Of a DNA stretch of 37,505 nt, positions 37,307-37,505 are shown in pieces. Source of the stretch: a virus. Each line of letters begins with the position of its first letter. Within the stretch, counting starts at the first letter, position 1. The notes under the pieces are model-generated. The model did not search any database. It was not told the DNA's origin and saw only the letters and a program-made list of their open reading frames with translations. The DNA lies in IMG/VR virus record IMGVR_UViG_3300031876_000003, positions 1 through 37,505 of that record; one strand, 5' to 3'. Made by a program: the position numbers and the translations under genes.

Positions 37307-37505
37307 ATGTTTAGTAATAAGAAGCTACTGTCAAAGGCTGAATTTATCGAGAAGATGATCTCGCTTCCTACTATTCAGCTATTAGGTGAGGAAGCAGATG
37401 CCTTCTTGGATTACATGGTAGATGAGTCAGTCTTGAAGAATAATGCTCGAATCGTCAGGATGGCTAAGACTACTAAGGTCATTCGAGCTATCGGTTTTGG
37501 CACGG
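37307..37505 (+). CDS. Major capsid protein, 3'-truncated (XkdG-like)
   Basis: The first 66 codons of a gene that runs off the window. The sequence starts MFSNKKLLSKAEFIEKMIS, then 'LDYMVDESVLKNNARIVRM' and 'KTTKVIRAIGFGT'. The 'F.dy.vDes.l..naR...M' pattern is the N-terminal arm of XkdG-type HK97-fold major capsid proteins. SD AAAGGAG 8 nt before ATG. Position after protease and scaffold supports the call. The rest of the gene and the head completion genes are outside the window. Confidence 0.7.
   Translation, partial: MFSNKKLLSKAEFIEKMISLPTIQLLGEEADAFLDYMVDESVLKNNARIVRMAKTTKVIRAIGFGT

Overview
The window is part of a tailed double-stranded DNA bacteriophage genome (Caudoviricetes) with no host genes. 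The evidence is a large terminase, an HK97-type portal, a Mu gpF-like head protein, an XkdF-like prohead protease, the start of a major capsid protein, tail genes, a family A DNA polymerase and a PrimPol-SF3 primase-helicase. Shine-Dalgarno motifs (AGGAG/GGAGG) precede most starts, and two sigma70-like promoters are readable, so the host is a bacterium. A lipobox protein fits a host with lipoproteins. Frequent ATA, CTA and AGA/AGG codons and the iron-sulfur family 4 uracil-DNA glycosylase are compatible with a thermophile or subsurface source, but I cannot fix the host. There is no integrase, tRNA set, CRISPR array or recognisable lysis cassette. The capsid-to-tail segment lies outside the window.

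Layout. (1) 1-5718, rightward: the end of the tail operon, namely a beta-helix protein, a propeller-bearing tail-tip protein, a fibre-like protein, a small protein and a lipoprotein. (2) 5719-5874: a convergent junction with a terminator for each direction. (3) 5875-22861, leftward: about 27 tightly packed early genes, probably from one promoter near 22918-22946. They include small unknowns, a Cys-triplet repeat protein, DNA polymerase, an island of thymidylate-synthase-fold proteins with an MT-A70 methylase, a UDG and an all-alpha NTP pyrophosphatase, then ssDNA-binding, Sak4-like, PD-(D/E)XK and SNF2 proteins, two HD hydrolases and a phosphoesterase. (4) 22862-23105: an AT-rich divergent control region. 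(5) 23106-27299, rightward: primase-helicase, a dense array of a 9-bp repeat (candidate origin or operator), a radical-SAM-like protein, a MazZ-like protein and a RuvC-like resolvase. (6) A near-consensus promoter at 27348-27377, then the packaging and head operon to the window end.

Most notable. Three proteins (10499-11359, 11940-12716, 13344-14246) share the thymidylate-synthase active-site geometry: a Cys, an Arg 20 residues later and an Asp 31 residues later, where E. coli ThyA has Asn177. Asp at that position marks dCMP-specific enzymes such as T4 dCMP hydroxymethylase. With a T4 gp56-like dCTPase/dUTPase candidate next door, this suggests a pyrimidine-modification system. The DNA polymerase has Ala where the O-helix catalytic Lys is expected.

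Other unusual items are a 902-residue polyvalent protein (nucleotidyltransferase, methyltransferase, ligase-like and ADP-ribosyltransferase parts), a trypsin-like protease between terminase and portal, a tRNA-like minihelix, and a basic motif shared by three unrelated proteins. A duplicated methylase 3' end also flanks one of the TS-fold genes.

How it works together. Leftward early genes would remodel the nucleotide pool and replicate or recombine the DNA with the rightward primase-helicase. The second rightward unit packages and builds heads, and runs on outside the window into the tail genes seen at the left edge.
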